Below are positions 1 to 9,272 of a DNA stretch of 64,000 nt, piece after piece. The stretch comes from Oceanobacillus_B kapialis (lineage in GTDB: Bacteria > Bacillota > Bacilli > Bacillales > Amphibacillaceae). Where the stretch lies: NCBI RefSeq assembly GCF_042685265.1, contig NZ_JBHUMX010000040.1, one strand, 5' to 3'. Positions within the stretch are counted from its first letter, which is position 1; each line of letters starts with the position of its first letter. The position numbers were made by a program, and so were the translations under genes. The notes below the pieces were generated by a model. That model saw only the letters and a list, made by a program, of their open reading frames with translations. It did no database searches and was not told the origin of the DNA.

Positions 1-1
1 A

Positions 2-376
2 GGATACATCCCACAAAAGGGGCTTTTATACACCATATCTATTGGCGTAGGTGTTTCTGTCGCATTGGCAATGCTTCGATTAATTATTGGCATGTCCCTA
101 TGGGTATTCCTTGTACCAGGCTATGCCACCGCCTTCCTTATGCTGTGTTATTCCTCTAAGGCATTTATCTCTATCGCTTTTGATGCAGGCGGTGTGGCAA
201 CAGGCCCAATGACAGCTACGTTCATTCTGTCCATGTTTGTCGGGCTTGCTGGTGAAATAGGGGAGACGAATCCATTGCTTGACGGGTTTGGTATGGTAGC
301 ACTGGTCGCACTCGCTCCAATCTTGTCTGTACTTACATTAGGGATTCTATTCGGTAGAAAAGAGCGCTCTAACTAA
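2..376 (+). CDS. DUF1538 family membrane protein, C-terminal part
   Basis: The reading frame is open from the left edge, so only the last 124 or so codons are seen. The segment is very hydrophobic, with about four membrane spans, and holds the motif FDAGGVATGPMTATF followed later by NPLLDGFGMVALVALAPI, which I recognise as typical of the DUF1538 family. Members are polytopic membrane proteins of unknown transport function. The internal TTG at 65 is not a real start, because the family pattern continues upstream of it. The gene begins outside the window. A weak bidirectional hairpin follows it. Confidence 0.75.
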   Translation, partial: GYIPQKGLLYTISIGVGVSVALAMLRLIIGMSLWVFLVPGYATAFLMLCYSSKAFISIAFDAGGVATGPMTATFILSMFVGLAGEIGETNPLLDGFGMVALVALAPILSVLTLGILFGRKERSN

Positions 377-411
377 AAGATGAAAAGCAAGGCCCGACTT
401 CTGTCAACGAG

Positions 412-459
412 CATTAAAAAAGGAAACAAGCCAAGTAGCAGCCCGTTACCTTTTTTTAT
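412..459. terminator. Candidate bidirectional terminator
   Basis: An A-rich arm AAAAAAGGAAAC pairs with GTTACCTTTTTTT with one mismatch, around a roughly 20-base loop. It lies between two convergent genes, so it could serve both. The stem is short and imperfect. Confidence 0.45.
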
Positions 460-468
460 GCTTTGTAT

Positions 469-1290
469 TTAGTATGGCGCAAAGCCATCCTGACTAATCA
501 ACACCTGCTCTTTGGAAAAGACTTCATGCATCCTGTTCTCCACGATTCTATAAGCTGTATCTACTGTCCAATTTTTCTTACCGATTTCATCAAATAATTC
601 AAAGACACCTAATCGTTCCGTTCGCTTCCCGCCGCTACCATCACCCATGTAAAAATCATCAATGCATACGCGGTCTGCAATACCCTTTAAAATAGATGGG
701 AATTTTTCGGTACTTGGTAAGACAGGTGCGATTGCCGCCTGTGTTCGTATTCCATGCTTTTTTAAATCTTCCAATGCGCTTAAACGGGAGGAAATCTGTG
801 GAGCTTTAGGGGAGAATTGCTTGCGGATTGCATCATCATCTGTTTCTATCGTCATACTAACACGTAGCTTGTCTCCAAATTGTTTTAATAAATCTATATC
901 CCGTCTAACAAGCGGGCTTCTCGTTTGTACGAAAAGAAAGTCTGGTGGGTTCTCTACCATTGTCTCAAGTAAAAACCTCGTGATCCTTTCCTTACGTTCT
1001 ACAGGCTGATATGGATCCGTGCTCGAGGACATAAAAATAGTTACTTCTCCCTTTTTCTTTTCCCTGATCATTTCTTTTCTTAAAACCTTTTCCGCTTCTT
1101 GTTTTACATCCACCCATGTCCCCCAATCCTTTCCTTTAAATAAGGAAACAGGAAGCTTCCGAACATAGCAGAATGAACAACCAAAAGCACAGCCAGCATA
1201 AGGGTTAAGTGAATGAGTATAGCCAGACAGATAACCATTTCCCCTATTTAAAATTGACTTTGGTTGCCGATACGCAATATCTGGTTTCAT
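469..1290 (-). CDS. SPL-like radical SAM protein (Rv2578c-type)
   Basis: A 273-residue radical SAM protein. The cluster motif is C34-AFG-C38-SF-C41 in NPYAGCAFGCSFCYVR, which would bind a [4Fe-4S] cluster and S-adenosylmethionine. The phrases SSSTDPYQPVE and TRSPLVRRDIDLL are typical of the SPL-like (spore photoproduct lyase-related) Rv2578c group, whose substrate is not established. It is shorter than true SplB and lacks its usual C-terminal cysteine context, so I do not call it splB. The start has a good site (GAAGGGGTG). It reads in the same direction as the NhaC gene but is separated from it by a terminator. Confidence 0.82.
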   Translation of the reverse strand: MKPDIAYRQPKSILNRGNGYLSGYTHSLNPYAGCAFGCSFCYVRKLPVSLFKGKDWGTWVDVKQEAEKVLRKEMIREKKKGEVTIFMSSSTDPYQPVERKERITRFLLETMVENPPDFLFVQTRSPLVRRDIDLLKQFGDKLRVSMTIETDDDAIRKQFSPKAPQISSRLSALEDLKKHGIRTQAAIAPVLPSTEKFPSILKGIADRVCIDDFYMGDGSGGKRTERLGVFELFDEIGKKNWTVDTAYRIVENRMHEVFSKEQVLISQDGFAPY

Positions 1291-1325
1291 ATCTTCACCC
1301 CTTCACACATTTTTAACTTGTTAAT

Positions 1326-1363
1326 AAAAGGATGAAGAATCCTTTAAGGCTCTTCATCCTTTT
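1326..1363 (-). terminator. Terminator of the NhaC gene
   Basis: AAGGATGAAGA and TCTTCATCCTT form a strong stem; on the minus strand it is followed by TTTTATTAA. It separates the NhaC gene from the radical SAM gene. Confidence 0.8.
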
Positions 1364-1369
1364 CAAGTA

Positions 1370-2842
1370 TTATTCCGATGGTCTTTCCTTTACCTCTTCT
1401 CCATTTTTCCCTTCGTATCGCAGCCCCCAGCCTGTTAAGGCAGCTATAAGCATGACGATCACGAGGAACCAACCTTGAAAAACGAAAGGGAATACCTCTG
1501 TTGGAGAAACAACTGGTAACCAGTCATATGTCTCCTTCATGGTCTGTATTGTCCCCCAGCCTAATAAAACGGGCGCACCCCACGGAAAGATATACCCCAA
1601 CGCAGAAGTAACAGCATCCAGCATATTTGCTCTTCTATAACGATGGATCCGGTATTTCTCGCCAAGTTCTTTCACAAATGGAGCTGCTGCTATTTCAGCT
1701 GCTGTATTAATCGTAATCGCACTGTTCATCAGCGCAACAATTCCCCAAATGGAAACTTCAGCTTTTCGGATTGATTTTCCAATCCACCTTACAAGGACTT
1801 TTGTGATTACTTTCATTGTTCCACCAAGCTTTAGTAAATGAGCGGCAGTAACAATGAGCAATATAAGAATAGCCATATTCACATAGCCGGATATTCCTTC
1901 TACTAAAGCACCTTCTACAATACTATCTGAGTCTGGATTAAACCAAAGGATATCACGCATAGAACCAAGATTTAGCAACAAAATCAACGGAATTGCTGCT
2001 ATAATTCCCCATGTTAATGAAGTAATCAAATGCTGGCCGGAAAGCGCAAGTATTAGTACAAGCGCGAAAGGCACAAGCATGAAGAGTCCACTTGGATTTG
2101 TCTGCTCCATCATCGCCTGAACTGCAGCTTGGTCAGCAACTGCATTTTCTCCTCCACCGAATAAACCAAATAAGATGACGGTGGGGATTGCTGCACCAAT
2201 TGCATACTTAAATCTACTACGAACCACTCCCGGAACATCTGCCTCTTGGGTTGTTGCAGACACGATAGTTGTATCAGACACAGGTGCTAGGTTATCTCCA
2301 AAAACTGCACCAGCAAGAATAGCTGCAAACAGCATGACAGGGTCTGCTTCCACTGCCACTCCAGCTGGAAACATAAGTGTACAGAAGGCTACCGTTGTAC
2401 CATAACCTGTCCCAACTGCAGTAGAAAAAGTAGCAGCCAGCAAGAAGGTTAATGCCACAAATAAACCACCTGTCATACCTGTTGATGCCCCAATCCATAC
2501 TAACCCTTCAACAAGTCCTCCAACCTGGAGAACTTGTGCAAACATGCCTGCATAAAACCAAGCTACCATTGCAATAACACCAATTGGCTGGGCTAAGCCG
2601 TCAAACATACCTTGAGCATAATCTTCCCACTTACTTTTGGATAATAAAAGACCTAATGTTAAACCAATTACCGCACCTAGCACTAAGCCAATTTCTGATG
2701 AAAGTTGCAGCACGCTAGTAGTAATTGCCCATATTACAAAAAACAATAAAGGGACTGCTGCGCCAAATGCGCCAAAGTGGAAATGTAATTTTGATACTTC
2801 GGTGTTACCTGTTGCTCTGTCTAATGCCTCTTTGTCAGCCAT
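1370..2842 (-). CDS. NhaC-family Na+/H+ antiporter
   Basis: A 490-residue polytopic membrane protein with about 11-12 hydrophobic segments. The central motif GAVFGDNLAPVSDTTIVSA is the hallmark of NhaC antiporters, and a second half has GWGTIQTM and the NTAAEIAAAPF stretch. Such proteins exchange internal Na+ (in some relatives malate/lactate) for external protons and support growth at high salt or pH. The start has the site GGGGATTAGG just upstream. It appears to be a single-gene unit with its own terminator. The substrate cannot be read from sequence; relatives include malate-Na+/lactate antiporters. Confidence 0.85.
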   Translation of the reverse strand: MADKEALDRATGNTEVSKLHFHFGAFGAAVPLLFFVIWAITTSVLQLSSEIGLVLGAVIGLTLGLLLSKSKWEDYAQGMFDGLAQPIGVIAMVAWFYAGMFAQVLQVGGLVEGLVWIGASTGMTGGLFVALTFLLAATFSTAVGTGYGTTVAFCTLMFPAGVAVEADPVMLFAAILAGAVFGDNLAPVSDTTIVSATTQEADVPGVVRSRFKYAIGAAIPTVILFGLFGGGENAVADQAAVQAMMEQTNPSGLFMLVPFALVLILALSGQHLITSLTWGIIAAIPLILLLNLGSMRDILWFNPDSDSIVEGALVEGISGYVNMAILILLIVTAAHLLKLGGTMKVITKVLVRWIGKSIRKAEVSIWGIVALMNSAITINTAAEIAAAPFVKELGEKYRIHRYRRANMLDAVTSALGYIFPWGAPVLLGWGTIQTMKETYDWLPVVSPTEVFPFVFQGWFLVIVMLIAALTGWGLRYEGKNGEEVKERPSE

Positions 2843-2926
2843 CCTAATCCCCTTCCCCTTTTTTTATTTTATCAGTCTACCACATGTGAGAAGCATTGAA
2901 TAGAAGGTTCTGACAATCTTACAGAT

Positions 2927-4144
2927 CTAATAAATATCGCATTTAAATTTATCTAACGTAATCCCTGTTGCCCCATGGACAGCCGCGAATCTTTCTAAAC
3001 CTTGCCAAATATTACCTCGCAATTGCTCGGTTAGGTTTATAGTAGGCTCCAGCCGAAGATGCCGGACATATAGATGGTTAGTAGCTCGATCAAGACCAGG
3101 GTCCATCCTGCCAACCAACTGATCCCCTATAAGAATGGGCATTGCATAATAACCATATTGCCGTTTTTCCTTCGGCGTATAAATTTCCCATCTGTATGTG
3201 AAATCAAAAAGATCCACGAGACGATCTCTGCGCCAAAGCAGATTATCAAGTGGTGGTAAAAAGTGTACGCTATTGTGCTCAATGGAAAACCGCTCTCCAC
3301 CACTTTCATGTCTTTTTAGCCGCTCTAAATCTTGTGCCAATATATAATAGGTAGTTTTTATTCCTTCTAGTTTAATTCTGACGGCTCTTTCACTTTCTAC
3401 CAATTCTTCCATGGTATCTTTTCTTTCTGCTGCTTTTAACTTTTGCCAACCAAGGCGTGGATCCCGTGAATCAATTACACGGTATGCCCGTAAGTACTTC
3501 CATAGCAAGGATTCCTTTGCCTCTTCATCTGAAATTCTCTCAGCATCGTCCAATAAGGTTTTTGGGAGACTTTCTTCCGCTAAATGAAAATACCTTTCTG
3601 ATCCTTCTCTTTTAACAACACGAATTCTTCCTGCATCAAGCAGTAAATTTAAAACACGGGAGGTTGCCTTTGTTTTTGGCAGGTTTGTATCCCAGGCACC
3701 CAGCACCCTTTCTTCTGAACGGAAAGCACGAGAGGGAAGCTCCCCCTCCAGCTTAAACCTTGTGACAACATGTTCAACCACAGGAGAAAGCTTATCAAGC
3801 TCAGGCTGAACCAGCTTTTGCATTCTGGCTCGAATCGTCTTAAAAATGGGATAATCGTTTATTGGAATTGTACACGCTGCATTTGCCCAGTATTCAAAAA
3901 GCTCCCCTTCCTTCAACAACTCATGAAGCATTTCAGGTCGATAATCAGGGAGACGTGCCATTAAGACAAGATGTTGGTTTCTTTCCACGGAAGCTACTGG
4001 GTCTAGCTGGACACATTCCAGGTTCTGTATCATTTGCAAGGCAGAAAGCTCCTGATTCCTACTAGGAAGAAGGTGCTGGGTTTCAAGCAGAAAGCGTCTT
4101 AACGCCTCCTTACTCGTCGTATAGGATGCTTGCACGTCTACCAC
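2927..4144 (-). CDS. Winged-helix YcaQ-family protein
   Basis: A 405-residue protein of the YcaQ/AlkZ family (winged-helix HTH_42), whose studied members are DNA glycosylases that unhook interstrand crosslinks or remove bulky alkyl adducts. Visible family features are the N-terminal ALRRFLLETQHLL helix, the VQLDPVASVERNQHL stretch containing the QLD motif where QxD-type catalytic residues sit in the family, and a C-terminal block with PILIGDQLVGRMDPGLDR. The first start is GTG at 4144; a second GTG at 4135 has better spacing from GAAAGGTG and may be the true one, giving 402 residues. The HAD gene lies just upstream in the same direction (23 bp), so the two may be cotranscribed. Confidence 0.8.
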   Translation of the reverse strand: MVDVQASYTTSKEALRRFLLETQHLLPSRNQELSALQMIQNLECVQLDPVASVERNQHLVLMARLPDYRPEMLHELLKEGELFEYWANAACTIPINDYPIFKTIRARMQKLVQPELDKLSPVVEHVVTRFKLEGELPSRAFRSEERVLGAWDTNLPKTKATSRVLNLLLDAGRIRVVKREGSERYFHLAEESLPKTLLDDAERISDEEAKESLLWKYLRAYRVIDSRDPRLGWQKLKAAERKDTMEELVESERAVRIKLEGIKTTYYILAQDLERLKRHESGGERFSIEHNSVHFLPPLDNLLWRRDRLVDLFDFTYRWEIYTPKEKRQYGYYAMPILIGDQLVGRMDPGLDRATNHLYVRHLRLEPTINLTEQLRGNIWQGLERFAAVHGATGITLDKFKCDIY

Positions 4145-4167
4145 ACCTTTCGTTTTAACAAAAGTAT

Positions 4168-5031
4168 CTATTCTAGGTCTTTCAGCATTTCCTCTATAGC
4201 ATAAGCCACGCCATGTTCCTCATTTGATTTAGTAGTGTACTTACATAATGCCTTGATTTCCTCTACCGCATTTCCCATGGCCACACCTCGTCCAGCCATT
4301 GTAAGCATGCTAACATCATTAAAATTATCACCAAGTGTCATAACTTCGTCCATATTAATCCCCATACTCTTAGCCAATGCTTCCAACGCTATGCCTTTTT
4401 GAGCATCAGGGTGGTTAAACTCAAGATTCACTTCACCAGAGGAAGTGATCGCTAAATCTGGGTTTACGTCCAAATTAATAAACAAATCTTTTAATTTTTT
4501 ATCATCTAAAGAAAATGCCAGTATTTTATAGACAGTTAAATCATCCCGTTCAAACAGTGTCGCATAATGGTCGATAAACTGAACTTCTTCATTCTGAAAC
4601 CTATGTTCCGCACCTACTCTAATTTCATCCTCTGTCATATCAGGATTTGCCGATTTTAAAATATCAATCATTACTTGAATAAATTTCTCTCTACTCGTTG
4701 AATAAACTCCTTCATTTGTGAAAAGCTCAAAGTATATATTTTCTTCTTCGCAATGTTTTTGGACATCTTTAGCTGTTTCTCTCCCCAAAGGAGCTTCCCT
4801 TAATAATTCCTTATTCTTTGAATATGTATTCGCTCCATTTAAGCAAATAACCGGTGCTGTTATCCCTACTTCTTGTAAAGGTTTACTTGCAGCCTCGTAA
4901 GACCTACCCGTCGCAACTACTACTTGTATGCCAAAATCTGTTGCCTTTTTAATCGCTTCGGCATTCTTTTGACTTACCTTTCCTTCTTCATTTAATAGAG
5001 TTCCATCCAAATCTGTTGCAATTAGCTTCAT
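4168..5031 (-). CDS. Cof-type HAD-IIB family phosphatase
   Basis: A 287-residue haloacid dehalogenase-like hydrolase of the Cof subfamily (HAD type IIB). Motif I is D7-LDGTLL at the N terminus with nucleophile D7 and acid/base D9; motif II is VATGRS; motif IV is TLGDNFNDVSML near residue 235. These enzymes are Mg2+-dependent phosphatases of sugar phosphates, pyridoxal phosphate or FMN-type substrates; the specific one cannot be told here. The start follows AGGGGAG by seven bases. It reads divergently from the pst operon. Confidence 0.88.
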   Translation of the reverse strand: MKLIATDLDGTLLNEEGKVSQKNAEAIKKATDFGIQVVVATGRSYEAASKPLQEVGITAPVICLNGANTYSKNKELLREAPLGRETAKDVQKHCEEENIYFELFTNEGVYSTSREKFIQVMIDILKSANPDMTEDEIRVGAEHRFQNEEVQFIDHYATLFERDDLTVYKILAFSLDDKKLKDLFINLDVNPDLAITSSGEVNLEFNHPDAQKGIALEALAKSMGINMDEVMTLGDNFNDVSMLTMAGRGVAMGNAVEEIKALCKYTTKSNEEHGVAYAIEEMLKDLE

Positions 5032-5169
5032 AATTAGCTCCCCTATCTATCGTACTATTTTTAACGCAAATTCCTTATCAAAGTCGCAATCCCATTATAC
5101 ACACTATGCCCCTTGTCCTTCTTCTTATGCGCTTATAAATCTATAAGTTTTTAAAGCTATCGAGGACTT

Positions 5170-5217
5170 TTTACCTAATTTACAAAACCTTTACATTCTA
5201 ATCATACTCTCTTAACA
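5170..5217 (+). promoter_or_regulatory. Candidate Pho box (PhoP site) before pstS
   Basis: TTAC-type repeats resembling TT(A/C/T)ACA start at 5171, 5180, 5191 and 5212, with a weaker one at 5202, i.e. roughly one helical turn apart. This is the arrangement bound by PhoP in Bacillus. It sits just upstream of a TATACT -10 element at 5227-5232. The assignment is by pattern and gene context. Confidence 0.65.
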
Positions 5218-5226
5218 TTCCCCTAC

Positions 5227-5232
5227 TATACT
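5227..5232 (+). promoter_or_regulatory. -10 element of the pst promoter
   Basis: TATACT lies about 60 bp before the pstS start with no good -35 hexamer, as expected for a PhoP-activated promoter in which the Pho box replaces the -35. Confidence 0.5.
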
Positions 5233-5292
5233 AGCAGTTGAGAGAGAAAATCTTTCAAAATTTATAAGCGCAAGAAGGGGAGGACAATTCAA

Positions 5293-6327
5293 ATGAATTT
5301 CAAAAGGTTTTTAATGATTCTGCTTATCGCAGGACTAGCTGTATTCGTAGCAGCATGTGGATCAGACTCAGAAGGAGACAGCGGTTCTGATTCGAACAGT
5401 GACTCTGGAAGCGACTCTTCAGAAGAGACAAGTTCAGAAGGCGGAGAAAGCGAATCTGCATCTGGTGACTCTGAGAGCGTTGAAGGAGAAGTCGTAATTG
5501 ACGGTTCGGGTACAGTTTACCCTCTAATGTCTAGACTTGCTGAAGAATATATGACAACTCAAGAAAACGTATCTGTTGAAGTTAGTCGTTCTGGAACAAG
5601 TGCTGGATTTGAAAAATTCCTAGTTGAAGATGGAACAGATTTCAATGATGCATCTCGTTTAATTAAAGAAGAAGAACAAGCAAAAGCTGAAGAACTTGGA
5701 ATTGAAACGAAACAACTTAAACTTGCATTAGATGGATTAACAATCGCTATCAACCCTGAAAACGACTGGGCTACTGAAATGACTCCAGAACAAATCAAAA
5801 GCATTTTCCTTGCTGATGGTGGAGTAGAAACTTGGTCCGATATCAACCCTGATTGGCCTGAAGAAGAAATCGTAGTTGTAGGTCCTAACGAAAACCATGG
5901 TACTTACGAATTCATGTATGAAACGATCCTTGAAGAAAAAGATCTAGTAAGTGACATCAACTTACAACAAGAGTACTCAACTCTAGTTCAATTAGTAGCA
6001 GAAGATCCAAATGCTATCGGCTTCTTCGGATTTGGTTACTATGTAAACAACCAAGATCAGTTACAAGCAGTAAGTGTTGACTTTGGTAACGGCCCTGTTG
6101 AACCTTCTTTAGACACAATTGCTGAAGATGGTGATTATGCAGACTTCACTCGTCCAGTGTTCACTTACCTAAACGTAAACCATGCACAAGAAAAACCACA
6201 AGTTCTAGATTATGCACTATATGTAATGAACAATGTGAACGAATTCGCTGGGGAAACAGGATTTGCTCCAATCCCTGAAGAAGAAGCACAAACACAACTA
6301 GAAGAATTAGAAGCACTACAACAATAA
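5293..6327 (+). CDS. pstS: Phosphate ABC transporter binding lipoprotein PstS
   Basis: A 344-residue substrate-binding lipoprotein. The N terminus is a signal peptide ending in VAAC at C22, followed by a linker of about 40 residues made almost only of S, D, E and G. The mature domain starts with VIDGSGTVYPL and SRSGTSAGFEKF, which carry the phosphate-binding serine/threonine loops of PstS. It delivers inorganic phosphate to PstCA. It is the first gene of pstSCAB, behind a Pho box, with AGGGGAGG as ribosome binding site. The protein is strongly acidic, consistent with function in a saline medium. Confidence 0.95.
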   Translation: MNFKRFLMILLIAGLAVFVAACGSDSEGDSGSDSNSDSGSDSSEETSSEGGESESASGDSESVEGEVVIDGSGTVYPLMSRLAEEYMTTQENVSVEVSRSGTSAGFEKFLVEDGTDFNDASRLIKEEEQAKAEELGIETKQLKLALDGLTIAINPENDWATEMTPEQIKSIFLADGGVETWSDINPDWPEEEIVVVGPNENHGTYEFMYETILEEKDLVSDINLQQEYSTLVQLVAEDPNAIGFFGFGYYVNNQDQLQAVSVDFGNGPVEPSLDTIAEDGDYADFTRPVFTYLNVNHAQEKPQVLDYALYVMNNVNEFAGETGFAPIPEEEAQTQLEELEALQQ

Positions 6328-6355
6328 TCGTTCATTAAAAAATAAACACACCACC

Positions 6356-6390
6356 AATAAGATGAGAGCTATCCATGCTCTCATCTTATT
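6356..6390 (+). terminator. Intra-operon hairpin between pstS and pstC
   Basis: AATAAGATGAGAGC and GCTCTCATCTTATT form a perfect 14-bp stem, followed by a moderately T-rich stretch. It most likely acts as a partial terminator or 3' stabiliser, giving more pstS than pstCAB mRNA, as is known in other pst operons. Confidence 0.7.
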
Positions 6391-6467
6391 GTGACTTTTA
6401 TTTTATTTAAGCGGAAAGCTTGTTTTACCGTATCGTATCTGGAAATTGAAAGGGTGATCGCGATCCC

Positions 6468-7418
6468 ATGGCACCTAACGGAAATCATAATCAGGAAAGC
6501 TCTATAAGGGATTTAATAGACCAAAAGAAACAAAAACGAAATATTTCCAACTATACAGAGAAATCAATCCCTGTAATCTTGTTTCTTTTTGCAGCAGTCT
6601 CAGTTTTAACCACAATCGGTATTGTATATACCCTACTAACTGAAACAATTTCGTTTTTTCAAGCAGTACCAATCGTTGAGTTTTTCACCGGAACAGTGTT
6701 AAGACCATTAAGTCAAGACCCTGAGTTTGGGGTATTGCCGTTAATAAACGGCACAATCATTTCTTCCTTAATTGCGATGCTCGTAGCGGGGCCAATTGGC
6801 ATCATGACCGCTGTTTATTTAAGCGAATATGCATCTGATAAGGTTAGAAGAATTTTAAAACCTGTACTAGAAGTACTAGCAGGAATTCCTACTATTGTTT
6901 ATGGGTTCTTTGCTTTTACCTTTGTAACCCCTATGCTTGAATATATTATTCCCTCAATAGGAGCTACAAATATTCTGAGTCCAGGACTAGTAATGGGAGT
7001 GATGATCATTCCAATGATCGCTTCCCTATCTGAAGATGCAATGACGTCTGTGCCGAATGCGATGCGTGAAGGAGCACTAGCTCTAGGTGCAACTAAACTG
7101 GAGACCACTTTCCGTGTTGTAATTCCAGCAGCACTGTCAGGAATTATTGCATCCTTCGTTCTTGGTATTTCCCGTGCAATCGGGGAAACAATGATTGTTA
7201 CCATTGCAAGTGGTAGCTCCAAGAACTTTACTTTTGACGTGACCCAATCTATGCAGACAATGACTGCATACATTGTTGAAGTCTCCGGTGGGGAGGCACC
7301 TGCTGGATCGACTATATATTACAGTCTTTATGCTGTTGCCATGACACTATTTGTCTTCACTCTAATTATGAACTTACTGGCAAGGTACATCTCTCGTAAG
7401 TTTAGGGAGGAATATTAA
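6468..7418 (+). CDS. pstC: Phosphate ABC transporter permease PstC
   Basis: A 316-residue inner membrane permease with six predicted spans after a polar N-terminal tail of about 40 residues. The BPD_transp_1 signature lies near residues 200-230 (MREGALALGATKLETTFRVVIPAA), which contacts PstB. It forms the phosphate channel with PstA. The start ATG follows GAAAGGGTG with a longish spacing of about 12 bases. It follows pstS after an attenuating hairpin, and its 3' end contains the ribosome binding site of pstA, implying coupled translation. Confidence 0.94.
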   Translation: MAPNGNHNQESSIRDLIDQKKQKRNISNYTEKSIPVILFLFAAVSVLTTIGIVYTLLTETISFFQAVPIVEFFTGTVLRPLSQDPEFGVLPLINGTIISSLIAMLVAGPIGIMTAVYLSEYASDKVRRILKPVLEVLAGIPTIVYGFFAFTFVTPMLEYIIPSIGATNILSPGLVMGVMIIPMIASLSEDAMTSVPNAMREGALALGATKLETTFRVVIPAALSGIIASFVLGISRAIGETMIVTIASGSSKNFTFDVTQSMQTMTAYIVEVSGGEAPAGSTIYYSLYAVAMTLFVFTLIMNLLARYISRKFREEY

Positions 7419-7419
7419 A

Positions 7420-8304
7420 ATGAAATATATAGACCAGGAACAAGTTCAAAAAAAAATGAACAGTAGACTCGCTAAAAACAATATATTAAAAACATTGTTT
7501 TCTATTGCAACTATGTTCGGGATCGTAGTACTTGTTATTTTGATTGTCCGTGTATTATCACAAGGTCTTGCATGGATAGATATGGACTTCATTACAGGTA
7601 AGCTTTCAACTAGCGCTGAAAGAGCTGGAATTATGGGCGCTATTTTAGGTACACTTTGGTTAATGATTGTAGTTATTCCAGTTACTTTAATACTGGGAGT
7701 TGCTACTGCTATTTATCTGGAGCTGTACGCACCAAAAGGGAAATTCCAAGCTATCATCCAGACAAACATCGCTAATCTAGCAGGTGTTCCTTCTATTGTT
7801 TATGGATTACTCGGGCTCACAGTATTCGTTAGAGCCATGGATTTAGGAAATGTGGTACTCGCCGGAGGACTCACCTTGTCACTCCTTGTGCTTCCTATCG
7901 TAATTGTAGCTGCCCAAGAAGCTATTCGAGCCGTACCGCAGCATTTAAGTGAGGCATCTTTCGGTATGGGCGCTACAAAATGGCAAACCGTTCAAAATAT
8001 TGTTTTACCTGCAGCACTTCCTGGAATCCTAACTGGATCCATTCTTGCTTTATCTCGGGCAATTGGAGAGACAGCTCCTTTAACTGTACTGGGAATACCG
8101 GCATTGTTAATCCCGTTCCCTGAAGGTCTCTTTGACTCCTTCACCGTCATGCCAATGCAAATTTATTACTGGACAATTGATTCCGTGCTTACAGCTGAGT
8201 ACGCTAATCTAGCTGCAGCAACTATTGTTGTGTTATTGCTCATGCTGTTTATTCTAAACTCTATTGCTGTCATTATCCGGAATAAGTTTCAGCGAAGACA
8301 CTAG
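7420..8304 (+). CDS. pstA: Phosphate ABC transporter permease PstA
   Basis: A 294-residue permease with six predicted spans; the conserved loop LSEASFGMGATKWQTVQNIVLPAALPG is the ATPase contact site, and NLAGVPSIVYGLLGL is typical of PstA. Its ribosome binding site AGGGAGG lies inside the last codons of pstC and only one base separates the two genes, so PstC and PstA are made in step. It pairs with PstC to form the transmembrane channel of the high-affinity phosphate transporter. Confidence 0.94.
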   Translation: MKYIDQEQVQKKMNSRLAKNNILKTLFSIATMFGIVVLVILIVRVLSQGLAWIDMDFITGKLSTSAERAGIMGAILGTLWLMIVVIPVTLILGVATAIYLELYAPKGKFQAIIQTNIANLAGVPSIVYGLLGLTVFVRAMDLGNVVLAGGLTLSLLVLPIVIVAAQEAIRAVPQHLSEASFGMGATKWQTVQNIVLPAALPGILTGSILALSRAIGETAPLTVLGIPALLIPFPEGLFDSFTVMPMQIYYWTIDSVLTAEYANLAAATIVVLLLMLFILNSIAVIIRNKFQRRH

Positions 8305-8352
8305 TCGTTACAAATCATTGGTTTTTGGCACAAATATTAAGGAGGTAATTTA

Positions 8353-9171
8353 ATGAGTCTTAAAACAGAAAATAAACCAACATTCACTACTAATGCAGAA
8401 GAGACATTTACAGATAAAAAAGTCGTATACGATACGAAGGATTTAAACCTTTGGTACGGAGAAACACACGCTTTAAAGGATATTAACCTATCGATTTACG
8501 AAAAAGAAGTAACAGCTATCATTGGGCCATCTGGCTGCGGTAAATCCACATATATTAAAACACTTAACCGCATGGTAGAGCTTGTACCAACCGTTCGAAC
8601 TACCGGCACCATTACTTACAATGGTACAGATATTCTGGACAGGAAATTTAAAGTGGAAGATTTACGCACAAGAGTCGGTATGGTCTTTCAAAAGCCAAAT
8701 CCATTTCCAAAATCCATTTACGATAATGTTGCATACGGACCTAAAATTCATGGAATCCGCAACAAAAAGATTTTAGATGAGATCGTGGAAAAAAGTCTAC
8801 GTGGTGCATCCATATGGGATGAAGTAAAAGACAGACTTAAAGAGAATGCTTATGGCCTATCAGGCGGGCAACAGCAACGTCTCTGTATTGCACGCTGTCT
8901 TGCTATCGAGCCAGACGTTATTTTAATGGACGAACCTACTTCCGCACTTGACCCTAAGTCTACCCTGCGTGTTGAAGAACTTGTACAGGAGTTAAAAAAG
9001 GATTACTCGATCATTATCGTTACTCACAATATGCAGCAAGCAGCCCGTATTTCTGACAGAACTGCCTTCTTCTTAAATGGAGAAGTTGTGGAATTTGATA
9101 ATACGGATAACATCTTCACAAATCCATCTGACAGCAGAACAGAAGATTATATCTCTGGACGCTTTGGATAA
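8353..9171 (+). CDS. pstB: Phosphate ABC transporter ATPase PstB
   Basis: A 272-residue ABC ATPase. Walker A is GPSGCGKST at residues 58-66, the Q-loop glutamine is near 113, the signature LSGGQ is at 169-173, and Walker B with VILMDEPTSALDP follows. The PstB-type insert NRMVELVPTVRTTGTI is visible. It powers phosphate import by PstCA. The first 25 residues are an extra polar tail compared with typical PstB. The ribosome binding site is AAGGAGG. It is the last gene of the operon and is followed by a strong terminator; no phoU gene is present after it. Confidence 0.95.
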   Translation: MSLKTENKPTFTTNAEETFTDKKVVYDTKDLNLWYGETHALKDINLSIYEKEVTAIIGPSGCGKSTYIKTLNRMVELVPTVRTTGTITYNGTDILDRKFKVEDLRTRVGMVFQKPNPFPKSIYDNVAYGPKIHGIRNKKILDEIVEKSLRGASIWDEVKDRLKENAYGLSGGQQQRLCIARCLAIEPDVILMDEPTSALDPKSTLRVEELVQELKKDYSIIIVTHNMQQAARISDRTAFFLNGEVVEFDNTDNIFTNPSDSRTEDYISGRFG

Positions 9172-9208
9172 AGTGAAACTTCATGAGAAATGGCCGAACA
9201 TGATGGAT

Positions 9209-9239
9209 AACCCTCTGCCCTTCTAATAGGCAGAGGGTT
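9209..9239. terminator. Terminator of the pst operon
   Basis: AACCCTCTGCC pairs perfectly with GGCAGAGGGTT, followed by ATTTTATT on the plus strand. It may also end the converging lipoprotein transcript. Confidence 0.85.
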
Positions 9240-9272
9240 ATTTTATTCCTTTCGGATCGGTCACTAAGAATG

